A stretch of DNA of 64,000 nt. Origin: Azoarcus sp. (lineage in GTDB: Bacteria; Pseudomonadota; Gammaproteobacteria; Burkholderiales; Rhodocyclaceae). The stretch lies in assembly GCA_030656215.1 (NCBI GenBank), contig JAUSOD010000035.1:1-64000 (forward strand). The letters are read 5' to 3'. Numbering within the stretch: position 1 is the first letter of the stretch; every line of letters starts with the position of its first letter. A program made the translations under genes and the position numbers. Under the pieces are notes generated by a model. It was not told where the DNA came from. It saw only the letters and a list, made by a program, of their open reading frames with translations, and ran no database searches. Shown piece after piece: positions 45,654 to 54,503 of this stretch.

Positions 45654-46909
45654 TGCCGGGGAGCGCTGTTCGGCGTATAGCTGCCTGGCTAAGGTCTGCA
45701 CGGCGTGTGTCTGCCTGGATCAGGCTGGCCACAGCGCTCGTGCTTGTTGCGGCAGGTGTAACCCTAGCCGCCACGGCAATCGCCGCCGATGCCGAGGCAA
45801 GGCCGGATCGAGCCGGCTTGCCGTATCCGGAGGTCACCCCCGGCTTTGTCCCGAGCTTTCCCAGCGATCACGGTGCGCACCCCGATTTCCGCACCGAATG
45901 GTGGTACATCACCGGCTGGCTTACGGATCGGGACGGGGCGGAGCGGGGCTTTCAGGTCACCTTCTTCCGCGTGCGTCCACGCATTGCCGAAGGGGGCCGC
46001 AGCCGCTTCAACCCGACCCAGCTGGTACTGGCGCACGCCGCGGTGGCAGACCCTGCCGTGGGTCGTCTGCTGCACGCCGAGCGCGCCGAGCGGGTCCTGC
46101 CGCCGCTGGCTCGGGCCGAGATCGGGCATACGGCTGTTCAGATGCGCGACTGGTCGCTGGTCTGGGTTGACGATGAGCTTGAGGTTGGGGGGGCGTCTGA
46201 CGGCAGCGCCAGTCAGCAAGGGCCGGGAGGCCACTACCTCGCCCGTATCGCTGCCGGCGAGTTTTCCTTCGACCTGCGGATCACGCCGGTGGGTGAGCCG
46301 GTACTGAACGGCGACGGCGGTTACAGCAGGAAGGCGCCAAGTCCTGAGCACGCAAGCTACTACTACAGCCGACCGCAGCTTGAGGTCGAGGGCAGCCTGA
46401 GTCTGAAGAACGGCAGCAAGCCGGTCAGCGGCAAAGCCTGGCTTGATCACGAGTGGTCGAGCGAGATCCTGCCACCGGGTGCCAGGGGCTGGGACTGGAT
46501 CGGGATCAATCTGCACGACGGTGGTTCGCTGATGGCATTCCGCATGCGCAGCGCGGATGAGACGCCGATCTGGGCGGCCGCGACCTTGCGTTCACCCGAT
46601 GGCAGCATTCGCATACTGCAGCCCGATGAACTCCGCTTCATCCCGCAGCGCCAGTGGCGCTCACCGCGTTCGGGCGCCACTTACACGGTGGAGTGGACTT
46701 TGCAGCTGGCACCGCTTGAAGGGCAGGCAGCGCGCACACTGCGTATCGCACCGATGATGGAAGACCAGGAGCTGGACAGCCGGCGCTCCACCGGCGCCAT
46801 TTACTGGGAGGGCGCAGTTCGCCTGTTCGAAGGCGAAGGACGCGACGAGCAGGAGATCGGCAAGGGCTATCTGGAGATGACCGGCTACGTCGAACGCTTG
46901 AGCATGTAG
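45653..46909 (+). CDS. secreted AttH/CrtC-like lipocalin-domain protein
   Basis: 418 residues from ATG 45653, overlapping the permease stop (TGATG). A Sec-type signal segment (about residues 22-45) is followed by SDHGAHPDFRTEWWYITGWL, the hallmark of AttH and carotenoid 1,2-hydratase-like proteins; GKAWLDHEWSSEIL is the second conserved block. The double lipocalin fold binds hydrophobic molecules. Next to an FtsX-type transporter and the squalene genes it may carry a lipid in the periplasm; this is inference. Confidence 0.88.
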   Translation: MPGSAVRRIAAWLRSARRVSAWIRLATALVLVAAGVTLAATAIAADAEARPDRAGLPYPEVTPGFVPSFPSDHGAHPDFRTEWWYITGWLTDRDGAERGFQVTFFRVRPRIAEGGRSRFNPTQLVLAHAAVADPAVGRLLHAERAERVLPPLARAEIGHTAVQMRDWSLVWVDDELEVGGASDGSASQQGPGGHYLARIAAGEFSFDLRITPVGEPVLNGDGGYSRKAPSPEHASYYYSRPQLEVEGSLSLKNGSKPVSGKAWLDHEWSSEILPPGARGWDWIGINLHDGGSLMAFRMRSADETPIWAAATLRSPDGSIRILQPDELRFIPQRQWRSPRSGATYTVEWTLQLAPLEGQAARTLRIAPMMEDQELDSRRSTGAIYWEGAVRLFEGEGRDEQEIGKGYLEMTGYVERLSM

Positions 46910-46918
46910 TCCCTGTGA

Positions 46919-48994
46919 TCAATCAGTCAGCGCTTCGGCAGGGATCAGCAGGCGGCCCTGGCCGTAGTTGAATCCGTAATCGCGCAAGGCGGCGAGGATC
47001 AATTCATCCTCCACCTCGGAGGCTACGGTCGGGATCGACAGTGCGGCTGCCATGCCACACAGGGCCTGAGCGAGGTTGCATCCGGCTTCGAGGCCATAGG
47101 ATTCGACCAGGGTCTTGAAACTGACTTTGACAAAATCCGGCTGGAGTGAGTGCAGCAAGCCGGTCGAGGCGCCATCGAGTTTCTCGAGGGCGATCCGGAT
47201 ACCAAGCCGGCGCGCTTCGGCAGCAAAGCGGGCGGACTCTTCGGGCGATTGTTCAACCAGTTTTGCGGGAAACTCGAGAACCAGAAGCTCCGCCGGCAGG
47301 GCGGTAGCGTTGAGCACCGATTGTAGCTTTGGCCAGTAGCGCTCGGGTTGCAGCACCGAAGCGGCACTCACGTTGAGGCTGAAACGTTGCCTGGGCTGAG
47401 CTGCACCCGCCCGCCGCGAAAAGATCACGCAGGCCTGCTCGGCGACCCACAGATCAAGCTCGATCCGCATCGTCGCCGATTCAAGGTTGGAAAGCAGCTC
47501 GTTCGGCGACTGGGGAACACCATCCGCATCCTTGATGCGCAGCAATACCTCGACCCAGTCCGACGAAGGGGCGCCGTCGAGTTTGACGATGGGCTGCTGA
47601 TAGAGGCTAAGTCGGGAGAAATCCACGCTGCCCATGAACGGTGAGGAGGCAAGCGCGATATCGGTCTTACGACGCCCCCCGACGGGCTCAGCGTCATGCT
47701 CCATCACCCGGTTTCGACCGCCCTTTTTTGCCGCATAGCAGGCGAGATCGGCTGCCACCAGCAACTCCGAGGCGCTGCTCACGCGGCCGTCGACACGGAC
47801 CAGCCCGACACTGGCTCCGACCGAGAAGCGTCGCCCTTCCCACTGGAAGCGGAGGGTGGACACCGCCTCGCGCAGGTCTTCGGCGAGCCGGCGAGCATCC
47901 TCGGGGCTGCAGTCATGCAAAATCAGGGCGAACTCGTCACCACCAATGCGACTGATCAGATCCCCCGTCCGCACCCGCTGCGCGATGAGGTCTGCAATAA
48001 TCTTGAGTAGCTCGTCGCCGGCGGCATGACCGCAGGTGTCATTGACGATCTTGAAGCGGTCGAGATCGATGAAGCAGAGCGTTGATCGGTCGCCAGCCCG
48101 GCGCGAACGGCTCACGGCATCGTCAAGCGCCTGCTCGAAGGCCCGTCGATTCGGCAATCCGGTCAGCGGATCGTGCAAGGCCTGATGTGCGAGCTGCTTG
48201 GTTGCCTCGTCTATCTTTGACTGAAGGTCTTTATGGTCGTGCGCGATCGATCTGGCCATGGTGTTGAAGCCACGCTGAAGCGAGCGCAGTTCGTCGCTCT
48301 TGGCGTCGTCGGGAACGGAAGCCTCGAGGTCTCCGGCGCTGATCTGGCGTACAGCTTCGACCAGTCGAGCGAGTGGCGCGCCAACTGCGGCCGCGAGGCG
48401 CGAGGCAAGTACGCCCGCAAGACCAAGCCCGACGACGAACAGCAAGAGAGTCGAGATCAGTATCTCGCGCTTGCGCTGTGCCAGTGGTCCGGTATCCAGC
48501 TCGACATAGACCCAGCCGATCACGTCTGTCGTGTCCCCGGCAGCGCTCCGCAGCTGTGGTTCGAGGACGTCATCGATCACCAATGGGGCCGAGATGACCG
48601 GTGCGGCAAATCCGTGGCGGTTTCTGCCATGAACGATACTGCGTGGCACACGGCTGGCGGTGATCAATGTGGTCTGCACCGACTGCAATCGGCCACTGAC
48701 GGCGATTAGCGCACCTTCGAAATTGTAGATCGCCGCGGCGGCCACGTCGGATTGCTCCAGCACGGCCTGCAACAGACTCGTCTGGGTGCCCCGGTTTCCC
48801 GAGATCACGCCGTACTCGGAGGCCGGCGCGAGAAAACTGACAATTGCAATACCACGGTCGTGCAGCGCCGCATCCATGGCTTGCGAGCCGCGCAGCAGAA
48901 ACAGCACGATGATGCCGGCAGCAAGCAGTGCAGCGGGAAGGAGCCCCACCAGCAGTAGACTTTGTCGAAGGCTGAGCTTGGGTAGCAATCTCAC
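46919..48994 (-). CDS. membrane GGDEF protein with degenerate EAL domain
   Basis: 691 residues. Two membrane helices (near 12-34 and 183-203) flank a periplasmic sensor, followed by HAMP and a GGDEF domain with an intact RIGGDEFALIL near residue 349, so it can probably make c-di-GMP. The C-terminal EAL domain has lost its key residues: EVLLRI instead of EALLRW, EKLDGAS instead of DDFGTG, VASEVE instead of AEGVE. It should not cleave c-di-GMP. It overlaps the binding-protein gene by 4 bp. Confidence 0.92.
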   Translation of the reverse strand: MRLLPKLSLRQSLLLVGLLPAALLAAGIIVLFLLRGSQAMDAALHDRGIAIVSFLAPASEYGVISGNRGTQTSLLQAVLEQSDVAAAAIYNFEGALIAVSGRLQSVQTTLITASRVPRSIVHGRNRHGFAAPVISAPLVIDDVLEPQLRSAAGDTTDVIGWVYVELDTGPLAQRKREILISTLLLFVVGLGLAGVLASRLAAAVGAPLARLVEAVRQISAGDLEASVPDDAKSDELRSLQRGFNTMARSIAHDHKDLQSKIDEATKQLAHQALHDPLTGLPNRRAFEQALDDAVSRSRRAGDRSTLCFIDLDRFKIVNDTCGHAAGDELLKIIADLIAQRVRTGDLISRIGGDEFALILHDCSPEDARRLAEDLREAVSTLRFQWEGRRFSVGASVGLVRVDGRVSSASELLVAADLACYAAKKGGRNRVMEHDAEPVGGRRKTDIALASSPFMGSVDFSRLSLYQQPIVKLDGAPSSDWVEVLLRIKDADGVPQSPNELLSNLESATMRIELDLWVAEQACVIFSRRAGAAQPRQRFSLNVSAASVLQPERYWPKLQSVLNATALPAELLVLEFPAKLVEQSPEESARFAAEARRLGIRIALEKLDGASTGLLHSLQPDFVKVSFKTLVESYGLEAGCNLAQALCGMAAALSIPTVASEVEDELILAALRDYGFNYGQGRLLIPAEALTD

Positions 48995-49908
48995 GGCGTC
49001 ACCTGGCGGCCTACATGTTCGGCGAGGGCTTCGTCACTGGGGACGTCGAGCCCGAGCGATCGCGCAACCTGGCGGTTTACACCAATGGAGAACCTGCCCG
49101 GTGACTTGACCGCGGGCAGACGGACTACAGCGCCACTCAAGGTGCGCAACCAGTCGGCGAGATCACCGGCAGCATCCTCGGGGGAGCTGAATACGGCGGC
49201 AAGCGCACCGGCTTCGACGTAGGCGTGGGAGTATGCAAGGATGGGGCGCCGATATCGGTAACTGGTTAGAAGGATGGTGCGCGCAGCAGATTGAGAGGCA
49301 ATGGTCGGGTCCGGGATGATCAACAGGGCATCGCTCGCCTTAAGCAACTGCTCGAGTTGCGGAAGCAGGTCGCCGGGCGATCCGACCCGGCGGGTCAGCA
49401 GCTTTAGCCCTGTATCGTTGGCGGCAGACGCGAAGCCGCGCTCCAGCTCAATGGCTTCGCTTCCCAACAGCATCCCCACCTGGGATATTCCCGGGGCAAC
49501 CACCCCGGCAAGCCGCACGTGACGTATGGGGGGCTGATCGAGCACGATCGCCGAAAACCTTGCGTCGGGATGGGTTGCCCCAAGCGCCTGCGCCTGAGCA
49601 CGGCTGATCAGCACCGCCATGGTCGGGCGCTTGAAGCGGGCCAACACCTCCTGAGTTACCTGGGCGCCAACTGCAATAATAAGATCTGCACGTTGCAGCA
49701 GCGCTTCGTCCAGCCCGCTCTGGCTATCTCCAGCATCGGACAAACGGTGTGGCATCGGCACCGCAGCGAGCGCCTCGCGGAACTGGCGATGGGGACCTGA
49801 AGGCTGCGACAGTGCAACGGCAATTTCCAGCGCCTGTGCCGGGATAGCGGCCAGCAGGACGGCGAGCAGTACCACCGGCAGGAGAGAGTCTCGCCAGAAC
49901 CGGCCCAT
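48991..49908 (-). CDS. periplasmic ABC-type substrate-binding-like protein
   Basis: 305 residues with a signal peptide (cleavage after AIPAQA, residue 26). The body has a two-lobe periplasmic-binding fold of the TrpX/PF04392 kind (LIIAVGAQVTQEVLARF, VGMLLGSEAIELERGF, LLIIPDPTIASQSAARTIL, RRPILAYSHAYVEAG). No ABC permease or ATPase follows. It overlaps the GGDEF gene, so it probably delivers a ligand signal to that protein's periplasmic domain, a pairing seen in other proteobacteria. Confidence 0.85.
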   Translation of the reverse strand: MGRFWRDSLLPVVLLAVLLAAIPAQALEIAVALSQPSGPHRQFREALAAVPMPHRLSDAGDSQSGLDEALLQRADLIIAVGAQVTQEVLARFKRPTMAVLISRAQAQALGATHPDARFSAIVLDQPPIRHVRLAGVVAPGISQVGMLLGSEAIELERGFASAANDTGLKLLTRRVGSPGDLLPQLEQLLKASDALLIIPDPTIASQSAARTILLTSYRYRRPILAYSHAYVEAGALAAVFSSPEDAAGDLADWLRTLSGAVVRLPAVKSPGRFSIGVNRQVARSLGLDVPSDEALAEHVGRQVTP

Positions 49909-50171
49909 TCAGGACTTGTCAACGAAAGGAAGTGAGGTATCGATCACAGACAATCAGTGCTGGCGCAATAGCGGCGCGACTTTTGGGAACCCGCGTCGCA
50001 GTTCGTAAGCGCAGGCAATCCTGCTACCGGATAGGGAGATGATTCGGAGGGAAATAGTTCTGTGCATGCAGGCGCCATCGACGAAGAAGCTAGATCACGT
50101 ATTTCCCGTGCTTGGAGACTCTCACGGCGACCGCTCCAAGGTCAAGCCAGGGTTCAGCGCAGACGTAGCAA

Positions 50172-50201
50172 GAGCATGCATGCTCAGGCAATGTGTATAA
50201 T
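50172..50201 (+). promoter_or_regulatory. tRNA-Leu promoter region with 14-bp palindrome
   Basis: TATAAT at 50196-50201 and a GC-rich discriminator (ccgcagcgcg) before tRNA-Leu. The -35 place is taken by a perfect 14-bp palindrome gagcatgcatgctc (50172-50185), not by a TTGACA-like box. The rest of the gap 49909-50171 holds no gene that I can support. Confidence 0.55.
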
Positions 50202-50227
50202 CCGCAGCGCGTTAAGTTGCTCACCGT

Positions 50228-50312
50228 GCGAGGGTGGCGGAATTGGTAGACGCACTGGATTTAGGTTCCAGCGCCGCAAGGCGTGAGAGTTCGAGTCTCT
50301 TCCCTCGCACCA
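50228..50312 (+). tRNA. tRNA-Leu (TAG)
   Basis: 85 nt, acceptor gcgaggg/ccctcgc, anticodon TAG in ctggatttaggttccag, long variable arm and encoded CCA. An integrase remnant lies 60 bp beyond its 3' end, so it too has served as an integration site. Confidence 0.96.
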
Positions 50313-50372
50313 CAAGGCATTCAGCCAGTTATCCACAGGTCGGTTCTGTTCTACATCCCGTTCTACAAAAGA

Positions 50373-50526
50373 TCATTTCACCGGTTTGACCCTATCACCT
50401 CTGCGGGAACGCACGTAGGCCTCGGTCATGCCGCATATAGGTGTGTCCGAGCAGCTTCTGCGCCTTGGTGAGCGAGATGCATCTGCTGCGTGCGATGCTG
50501 CAGCCGCCGAGATCTCTGATTTGATC
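50373..50526 (-). pseudogene. C-terminal fragment of a tyrosine integrase, frameshifted
   Basis: One frame gives ISLTKAQKLLGHTYMR and another continues as MTEAYVRSRRGDRVKPVK before a stop; joined they match the C-terminus of phage integrases (LGHxSMRMTEAYVRxRxG). The frames meet near 50426. The Tyr is in EAYVRSR. The rest of the gene is absent. It points toward the tRNA. Confidence 0.8.
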
Positions 50527-50590
50527 GCATTCTCGGGCTCGGCGATGTGAACTCCCTCTGGAGGAGCAATGCACACCTACTTCATTCGAC

Positions 50591-50701
50591 CTGGGCATCG
50601 AGAACCCGCTCAACCTGATGCTGACGCCAGACGAGGCGGCCTACGCCATAAACGACTGCGGAGCGGTGGCGGTGTTCGGCTCGGACGAGCGCATCCTCAT
50701 T
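50591..50701 (+). pseudogene. fragment of an AMP-dependent acyl-CoA ligase
   Basis: LGIENPLNLMLTPDEAAYAI continues as NDCGAVAVFGSDE; this matches the N-terminal part of acyl-CoA synthetases (LTPDEVAYxLNDCGA). About 37 codons survive, without start, ATP motif or stop in family context. Confidence 0.6.
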
Positions 50702-50755
50702 TGCGGGACGAAGACGGAGCCTGCACAAACGGCTGGCGCGCAGGTCGACCATGGA

Positions 50756-51097
50756 TCAGGGCATAGCTTTTCGCGGGATCGGCAAGGACAGCGCCGATGC
50801 TGCGCCGGTGAGGCTCGACAGCGTCACGTCAACGGGCGCAATGCGTGTCACCACGTTTTCCGCCGGTCCGTTCCGCAGCGCGCCGATTGCCGGGCCATCT
50901 GCAAACGCCTGGGCGGTGACCATGTCGCGGAAGATATAGACGCTGGTCCCCTCGCCGGAGTCTGGGTCGAGCCCCCAGATTTTCCAGACAAGGCCTGGCG
51001 CCTCGGCGATCCGCACGGCAGCCGTTTTGGCGTGATTGCGGAAGGTCTCGGAAGGAATACGAAGCTGATAGCTTACGACAAGCATTGTGAGTGTCAT
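50756..51097 (-). CDS. YdhR-like monooxygenase-fold protein
   Basis: 113 residues from ATG 51097 with gagg upstream. IAEAPGLVWKIWGLDPDSGEG is the core motif of the YdhR family (ferredoxin-like, dimeric alpha-beta barrel), followed by VYIFRDMVTAQAFADG. The family is related to small quinol or aromatic monooxygenases, but activity is not established. It is preceded on the minus strand by SnoaL-like and MBL-fold genes. Confidence 0.85.
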   Translation of the reverse strand: MTLTMLVVSYQLRIPSETFRNHAKTAAVRIAEAPGLVWKIWGLDPDSGEGTSVYIFRDMVTAQAFADGPAIGALRNGPAENVVTRIAPVDVTLSSLTGAASALSLPIPRKAMP

Positions 51098-51338
51098 CGG
51101 AGTACCTCGTGTCTGGTCGTCGTTCCGCCACGTCACGCGATGGGATGGATTGCCGTTTGTTAGCGTGCAAAAGTCGAGCCAACCTGCAGGACACATGACG
51201 ACAGGTATCGGGCACGGGGTTCGCAGCGGCTGGTTGCTGACCTCTTTCTCTTCAAAGGTGACGCCTTTGGGGTGCCCATGGCGGTTTTCATTTGTTGGTG
51301 GAAACATGCCGTGCTTTCCGGACCATCCCGCGGGCGGA

Positions 51339-51788
51339 TCAGGCCGCGCGCGCGAGGTTCCTGCCCAGTTGCGAGCGAAGCAGAGGTTCGTTGATGGTGA
51401 GCCAGGTCTCGGCGATCATGCCGTCCTCCATCCGGTAAAGCGCGACGCCGTCGAATACGACGCGCGCGCCATCAGCCTCGATTCCGTCGAAGTCGCCGGA
51501 ATGCGTGGCCCAGATCTCCCAATGCGCCGAAACGAATTCCTCGGTCGCGATCGTCTTCAGCGTCTCGAAACTCATGTCGCTGAAGGACTGGCGGAAGATG
51601 CGGAAGAAGGCTTTGTAGCTTTCCCTATCGCGAAACTCGCCGTTCAGAAAGCCGGGAAATCCGTGGCAGACGATATGAGGTACGACGGTTTGGTCGATGA
51701 CTGCAACATCATCGATGTTCGCTGAATGGGTGCCGGCGAGGAATCTTGCCACGGTGGTCTGGTTGGTTTCAATGATTGGGTTTGTCAT
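51339..51788 (-). CDS. SnoaL-like ester cyclase-family protein
   Basis: 149 residues from ATG 51788 behind aaggag. FLAGTHSANIDDVAVIDQ, then HGFPGFLNGEFRDRESYKAFF and a conserved tail TWLTINEPLLRSQLG give the alpha+beta cone fold of the SnoaL/NTF2 superfamily. Members cyclise polyketides or act as unknown hydrolases. It lies 177 bp downstream of the MBL-fold gene, same strand. Confidence 0.82.
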   Translation of the reverse strand: MTNPIIETNQTTVARFLAGTHSANIDDVAVIDQTVVPHIVCHGFPGFLNGEFRDRESYKAFFRIFRQSFSDMSFETLKTIATEEFVSAHWEIWATHSGDFDGIEADGARVVFDGVALYRMEDGMIAETWLTINEPLLRSQLGRNLARAA

Positions 51789-51964
51789 CTCGTTTCTCCT
51801 TGATTGGCCGCTAACTGGTCTATGCAAGTCTTTGGGTTGCGATCTTGGGTCGGTCCCGTGCGATGGCGCGGCCAGCGCCGTCGGGTGAGGAAACGCACAC
51901 TCTTGCTGACGGCCCAACGTATCGCTCAAGACGTTCATCGTGGTTTCCAGTCCAGGGGCGGAGC

Positions 51965-52771
51965 TCAGGCCAGGATGGCCTCCACCTGAGTTGCGGTTGC
52001 CTGACTGACGGCATCGGTCGTGCCGCGTCCGTAGGCCGCCCGGACGATACCCGTCAGGATTTCAACGTGGTGCGCGACGGGAAGGTGTCCCGAAAGCACA
52101 TGCGCCGGCTGAAGCGTATTGAGTGCGCGCAGCGTATCGCCAAGTGCCCCTTGATCCATCTGCGCCAGCCACGGCGCGTCCACTGTCGACCAGGCAACCA
52201 GTCCTTCGCGAAGCGCATCTTCCGGCACGGCTTCGATGGCCTCGCCACTCCCCGGCAGAAGGGCACCGAAGGCGTCGGCGACGAAGAGCACGCGATCGGT
52301 CTCGTCGAAAAAACCCATCGTTTCGGGCGCGTCGTAATAGGGCGGCTTGAGCTGGTGGAGGCGCCGTCCGCCGAGCTCGAACACCTCGCCGGGCTCAAGG
52401 AGGCGCGTCCGTGCCGGATCGCCGGCTCCAATCATCCCCATCTTCCCCGCGCCGAGAAAATTGGTGACGACAGTGGCATTGGGTGCCAGCGCAAGGATGC
52501 GATCCAGGTTGCCGATATGGTCCGCATCGGTGTGGCTCAGCCAGATCCAGCGCAGATCCTCCAGGTCGATTTCAGCGGCCAGTCGCGCGAGCATGTCGTC
52601 GGAAAGTGCCGCAAGGCCGGTATCGACCAGCATCGGCTCGCAGCCCTGCAGCACAAACGCGTTGACCGGTAGGGCACCCATTCCAGGCACTGGAATCCAC
52701 GACGGCAGGATGCTCCACTCGCCCATGACGGTCTCGGCAGCTAACTGGATGGGTTGGTCTATCGGGGTCAT
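51965..52771 (-). CDS. MBL-fold metallohydrolase
   Basis: 268 residues from ATG 52771 with aaggag upstream. The metal motif is SHTDADHIG (HxDxDH variant), with VDTGLAAL before it, FVADAFGALLPG (metal Asp) and LSGHLPVAHH (His) after. Like other MBL proteins it probably hydrolyses a lactone, thioester or similar. It is divergent from a TetR regulator with overlapping promoters, so it is the likely target of that regulator. Confidence 0.88.
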   Translation of the reverse strand: MTPIDQPIQLAAETVMGEWSILPSWIPVPGMGALPVNAFVLQGCEPMLVDTGLAALSDDMLARLAAEIDLEDLRWIWLSHTDADHIGNLDRILALAPNATVVTNFLGAGKMGMIGAGDPARTRLLEPGEVFELGGRRLHQLKPPYYDAPETMGFFDETDRVLFVADAFGALLPGSGEAIEAVPEDALREGLVAWSTVDAPWLAQMDQGALGDTLRALNTLQPAHVLSGHLPVAHHVEILTGIVRAAYGRGTTDAVSQATATQVEAILA

Positions 52772-52815
52772 GTCATCTCTCCTTTCAAGTGATCATATGT
52801 GTTCACCGAAATTGA

Positions 52816-52844
52816 AGCGTATCGATCAATAAACGTCTTGTCAA
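52816..52844 (-). promoter_or_regulatory. divergent overlapping promoters between MBL-fold gene and tetR
   Basis: Minus strand: TTGACA (52839-52844) and TACGCT (52816-52821) with 17 bp spacing. Plus strand: TTGTCA at 52838-52843 occupies nearly the same bases, with AATGTT 17 bp on. A direct repeat tgttcac occurs at about 52800 and 52863. One bound TetR dimer could block both promoters. Confidence 0.5.
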
Positions 52845-52872
52845 TATTTCAAAGATCGGTAATGTTCACTCA

Positions 52873-53484
52873 ATGACGGAACAGAAACGCCAATACCAGA
52901 TGCGCCAGCGGGCTGCCTCGCAAGAGGAGACCCGGCGCAGAATCGTCGAAGCGACCATGCACCTGCATGAGGAGCTCGGCCCCCGAAACACGAACATCAG
53001 TGCGATTGCCCAGCGCGCGGGGGTTCAGCGGCTCACCGTCTATCGTCATTTCCCCGACGAGTCGGCCGTCTTCCAAGCCTGCACTTCACACTGGCTCGAA
53101 CTGAACCCACCTCCGAACCCCGCCACGTGGGCAGCGCTTGCCGACCCGCAGGCCCGGTTCCGCATGGCCATCGCGGCGTTCTATGACTATTTCGCGCGAA
53201 CCCAGCGGATGTGGCGGGTTTCCTTTCGCGATGTGTCCGAAGTTCCCGCGCTTCAGCAGCCGATGGCAGAGGTGGCGACATTCCTTGGGGGCGTAGCGGG
53301 CGATCTCGCCGCCGCGTTCGGTGTGCCTCGCGCCCACGGTATGGTTGCGCAAACCATCCGTCATGCCCTGCATTTTCTGACCTGGGCCGAACTGGAGGAT
53401 CAGGGACTGGACAACGCTGAAAAGCTCACGCTGGTGTCTTGCTGGCTCGGCGGTGTGGCGCGGTGCGACAATGAAATGCCCTGA
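52873..53484 (+). CDS. TetR-family transcriptional regulator
   Basis: 203 residues. The N-terminal HTH (ETRRRIVEATMHLHEELGP, then TNISAIAQRAGVQRLTVYRHF) is canonical TetR. The ligand-binding part is helical and resembles the TetR/AcrR C-domain. It probably represses itself and the divergent MBL-fold gene. The inducer is unknown. Confidence 0.9.
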   Translation: MTEQKRQYQMRQRAASQEETRRRIVEATMHLHEELGPRNTNISAIAQRAGVQRLTVYRHFPDESAVFQACTSHWLELNPPPNPATWAALADPQARFRMAIAAFYDYFARTQRMWRVSFRDVSEVPALQQPMAEVATFLGGVAGDLAAAFGVPRAHGMVAQTIRHALHFLTWAELEDQGLDNAEKLTLVSCWLGGVARCDNEMP

Positions 53485-53492
53485 TCGGGTGA

Positions 53493-54422
53493 TCATGCTG
53501 ACAAACTCCCGGTCGGCCCGATTTCGACGGTTCGCGATTGGACCAGCTGCGCGCGTCCTCCGACCATGAGACCGCGAATGCGGCCATCCCGGATATCCAA
53601 CTGAACGGTGATGAGGCTGGGTGAAGGCTCGGGCATGAGAACCCCCTGCTCGATGTGATACTGGCGCTTTGCAATGCCCATGTGGTCGTGCAGCAGGCAG
53701 GCGAGCGGCCCGGCCGCCATTCCGGTCGCGGCTTCCTCAGGGATTGCGAAACGCGGGGCGAACATCCGGGTCGTCGCATCTCGGTGGGGTGTTGCGACCT
53801 CGGTGGTGAAAACGTAGTAGCCGATCAGGTCGAGGATCTCGCTGATTGCCGCCACCGCGTCGTGATCGGGCACGATTCGGGCAAGCGTCTGTGCGCGCTC
53901 AACGCTAAGGAGCAAGAAGCTGTTACCAGTGCTGACCACCATCGGCACGGTTCGCGTGTCGAGGTTGACGTCGGCTAGACCGAGCGAGCGCAGGACATCG
54001 CCAACGCTAATGCCCTTCGCCCAAGCGTCGGGGCGCAGGTAGCGAGGCGCCGTTTGCTCCATATAGGCCAGGCCGTCGCGGATGAGGATGCGTCTGGATC
54101 CGTCTATGGTTTCCTTCGACGTCCACCCTTCGGACACCCGCCCAAGCTCGGCGAGCCGGGAAAAGGCGGCGATCGTGGCATGGCCGCAATGCGCGATGCG
54201 CCGGTTCGGCGTGAAGAAGTCGAGTCTGAAGGCACCGCCGGCCGCGCGCGACACGAAGGCGATTTCCGATAATCCGAGATGCGCCGCTACGGATTGCATC
54301 TCGGTTTCGCTCAGGCTGTCTGCATCAAGAACGACCCCGGCCGGGTTCCCACCCGATCTTTCCGAGATAAAGCTGTGGATGACGTGGACGTCAATCTTGG
54401 TCGCTTCATGATCTGCTTGCAT
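53493..54422 (-). CDS. PhzF-family isomerase/epimerase-like protein
   Basis: 309 residues. NPAGVVLDAD near residue 26, LSEIAFVSR with the catalytic Glu of PhzF, HCGHATIAA and EEAATGMAAGPLA are all present. PhzF-like enzymes have a diaminopimelate-epimerase fold and catalyse isomerisations; most members have no known substrate. No other phenazine gene is nearby. It is divergent from a LysR regulator, its probable controller. Confidence 0.9.
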   Translation of the reverse strand: MQADHEATKIDVHVIHSFISERSGGNPAGVVLDADSLSETEMQSVAAHLGLSEIAFVSRAAGGAFRLDFFTPNRRIAHCGHATIAAFSRLAELGRVSEGWTSKETIDGSRRILIRDGLAYMEQTAPRYLRPDAWAKGISVGDVLRSLGLADVNLDTRTVPMVVSTGNSFLLLSVERAQTLARIVPDHDAVAAISEILDLIGYYVFTTEVATPHRDATTRMFAPRFAIPEEAATGMAAGPLACLLHDHMGIAKRQYHIEQGVLMPEPSPSLITVQLDIRDGRIRGLMVGGRAQLVQSRTVEIGPTGSLSA

Positions 54423-54503
54423 GAGTTTCTCCTTAGCTTGCCTTGAATATACTAAGCCTGATAAAAAGTGAGAACTCAGCTTGGCTTCATATAGGTATGA
54501 GGT

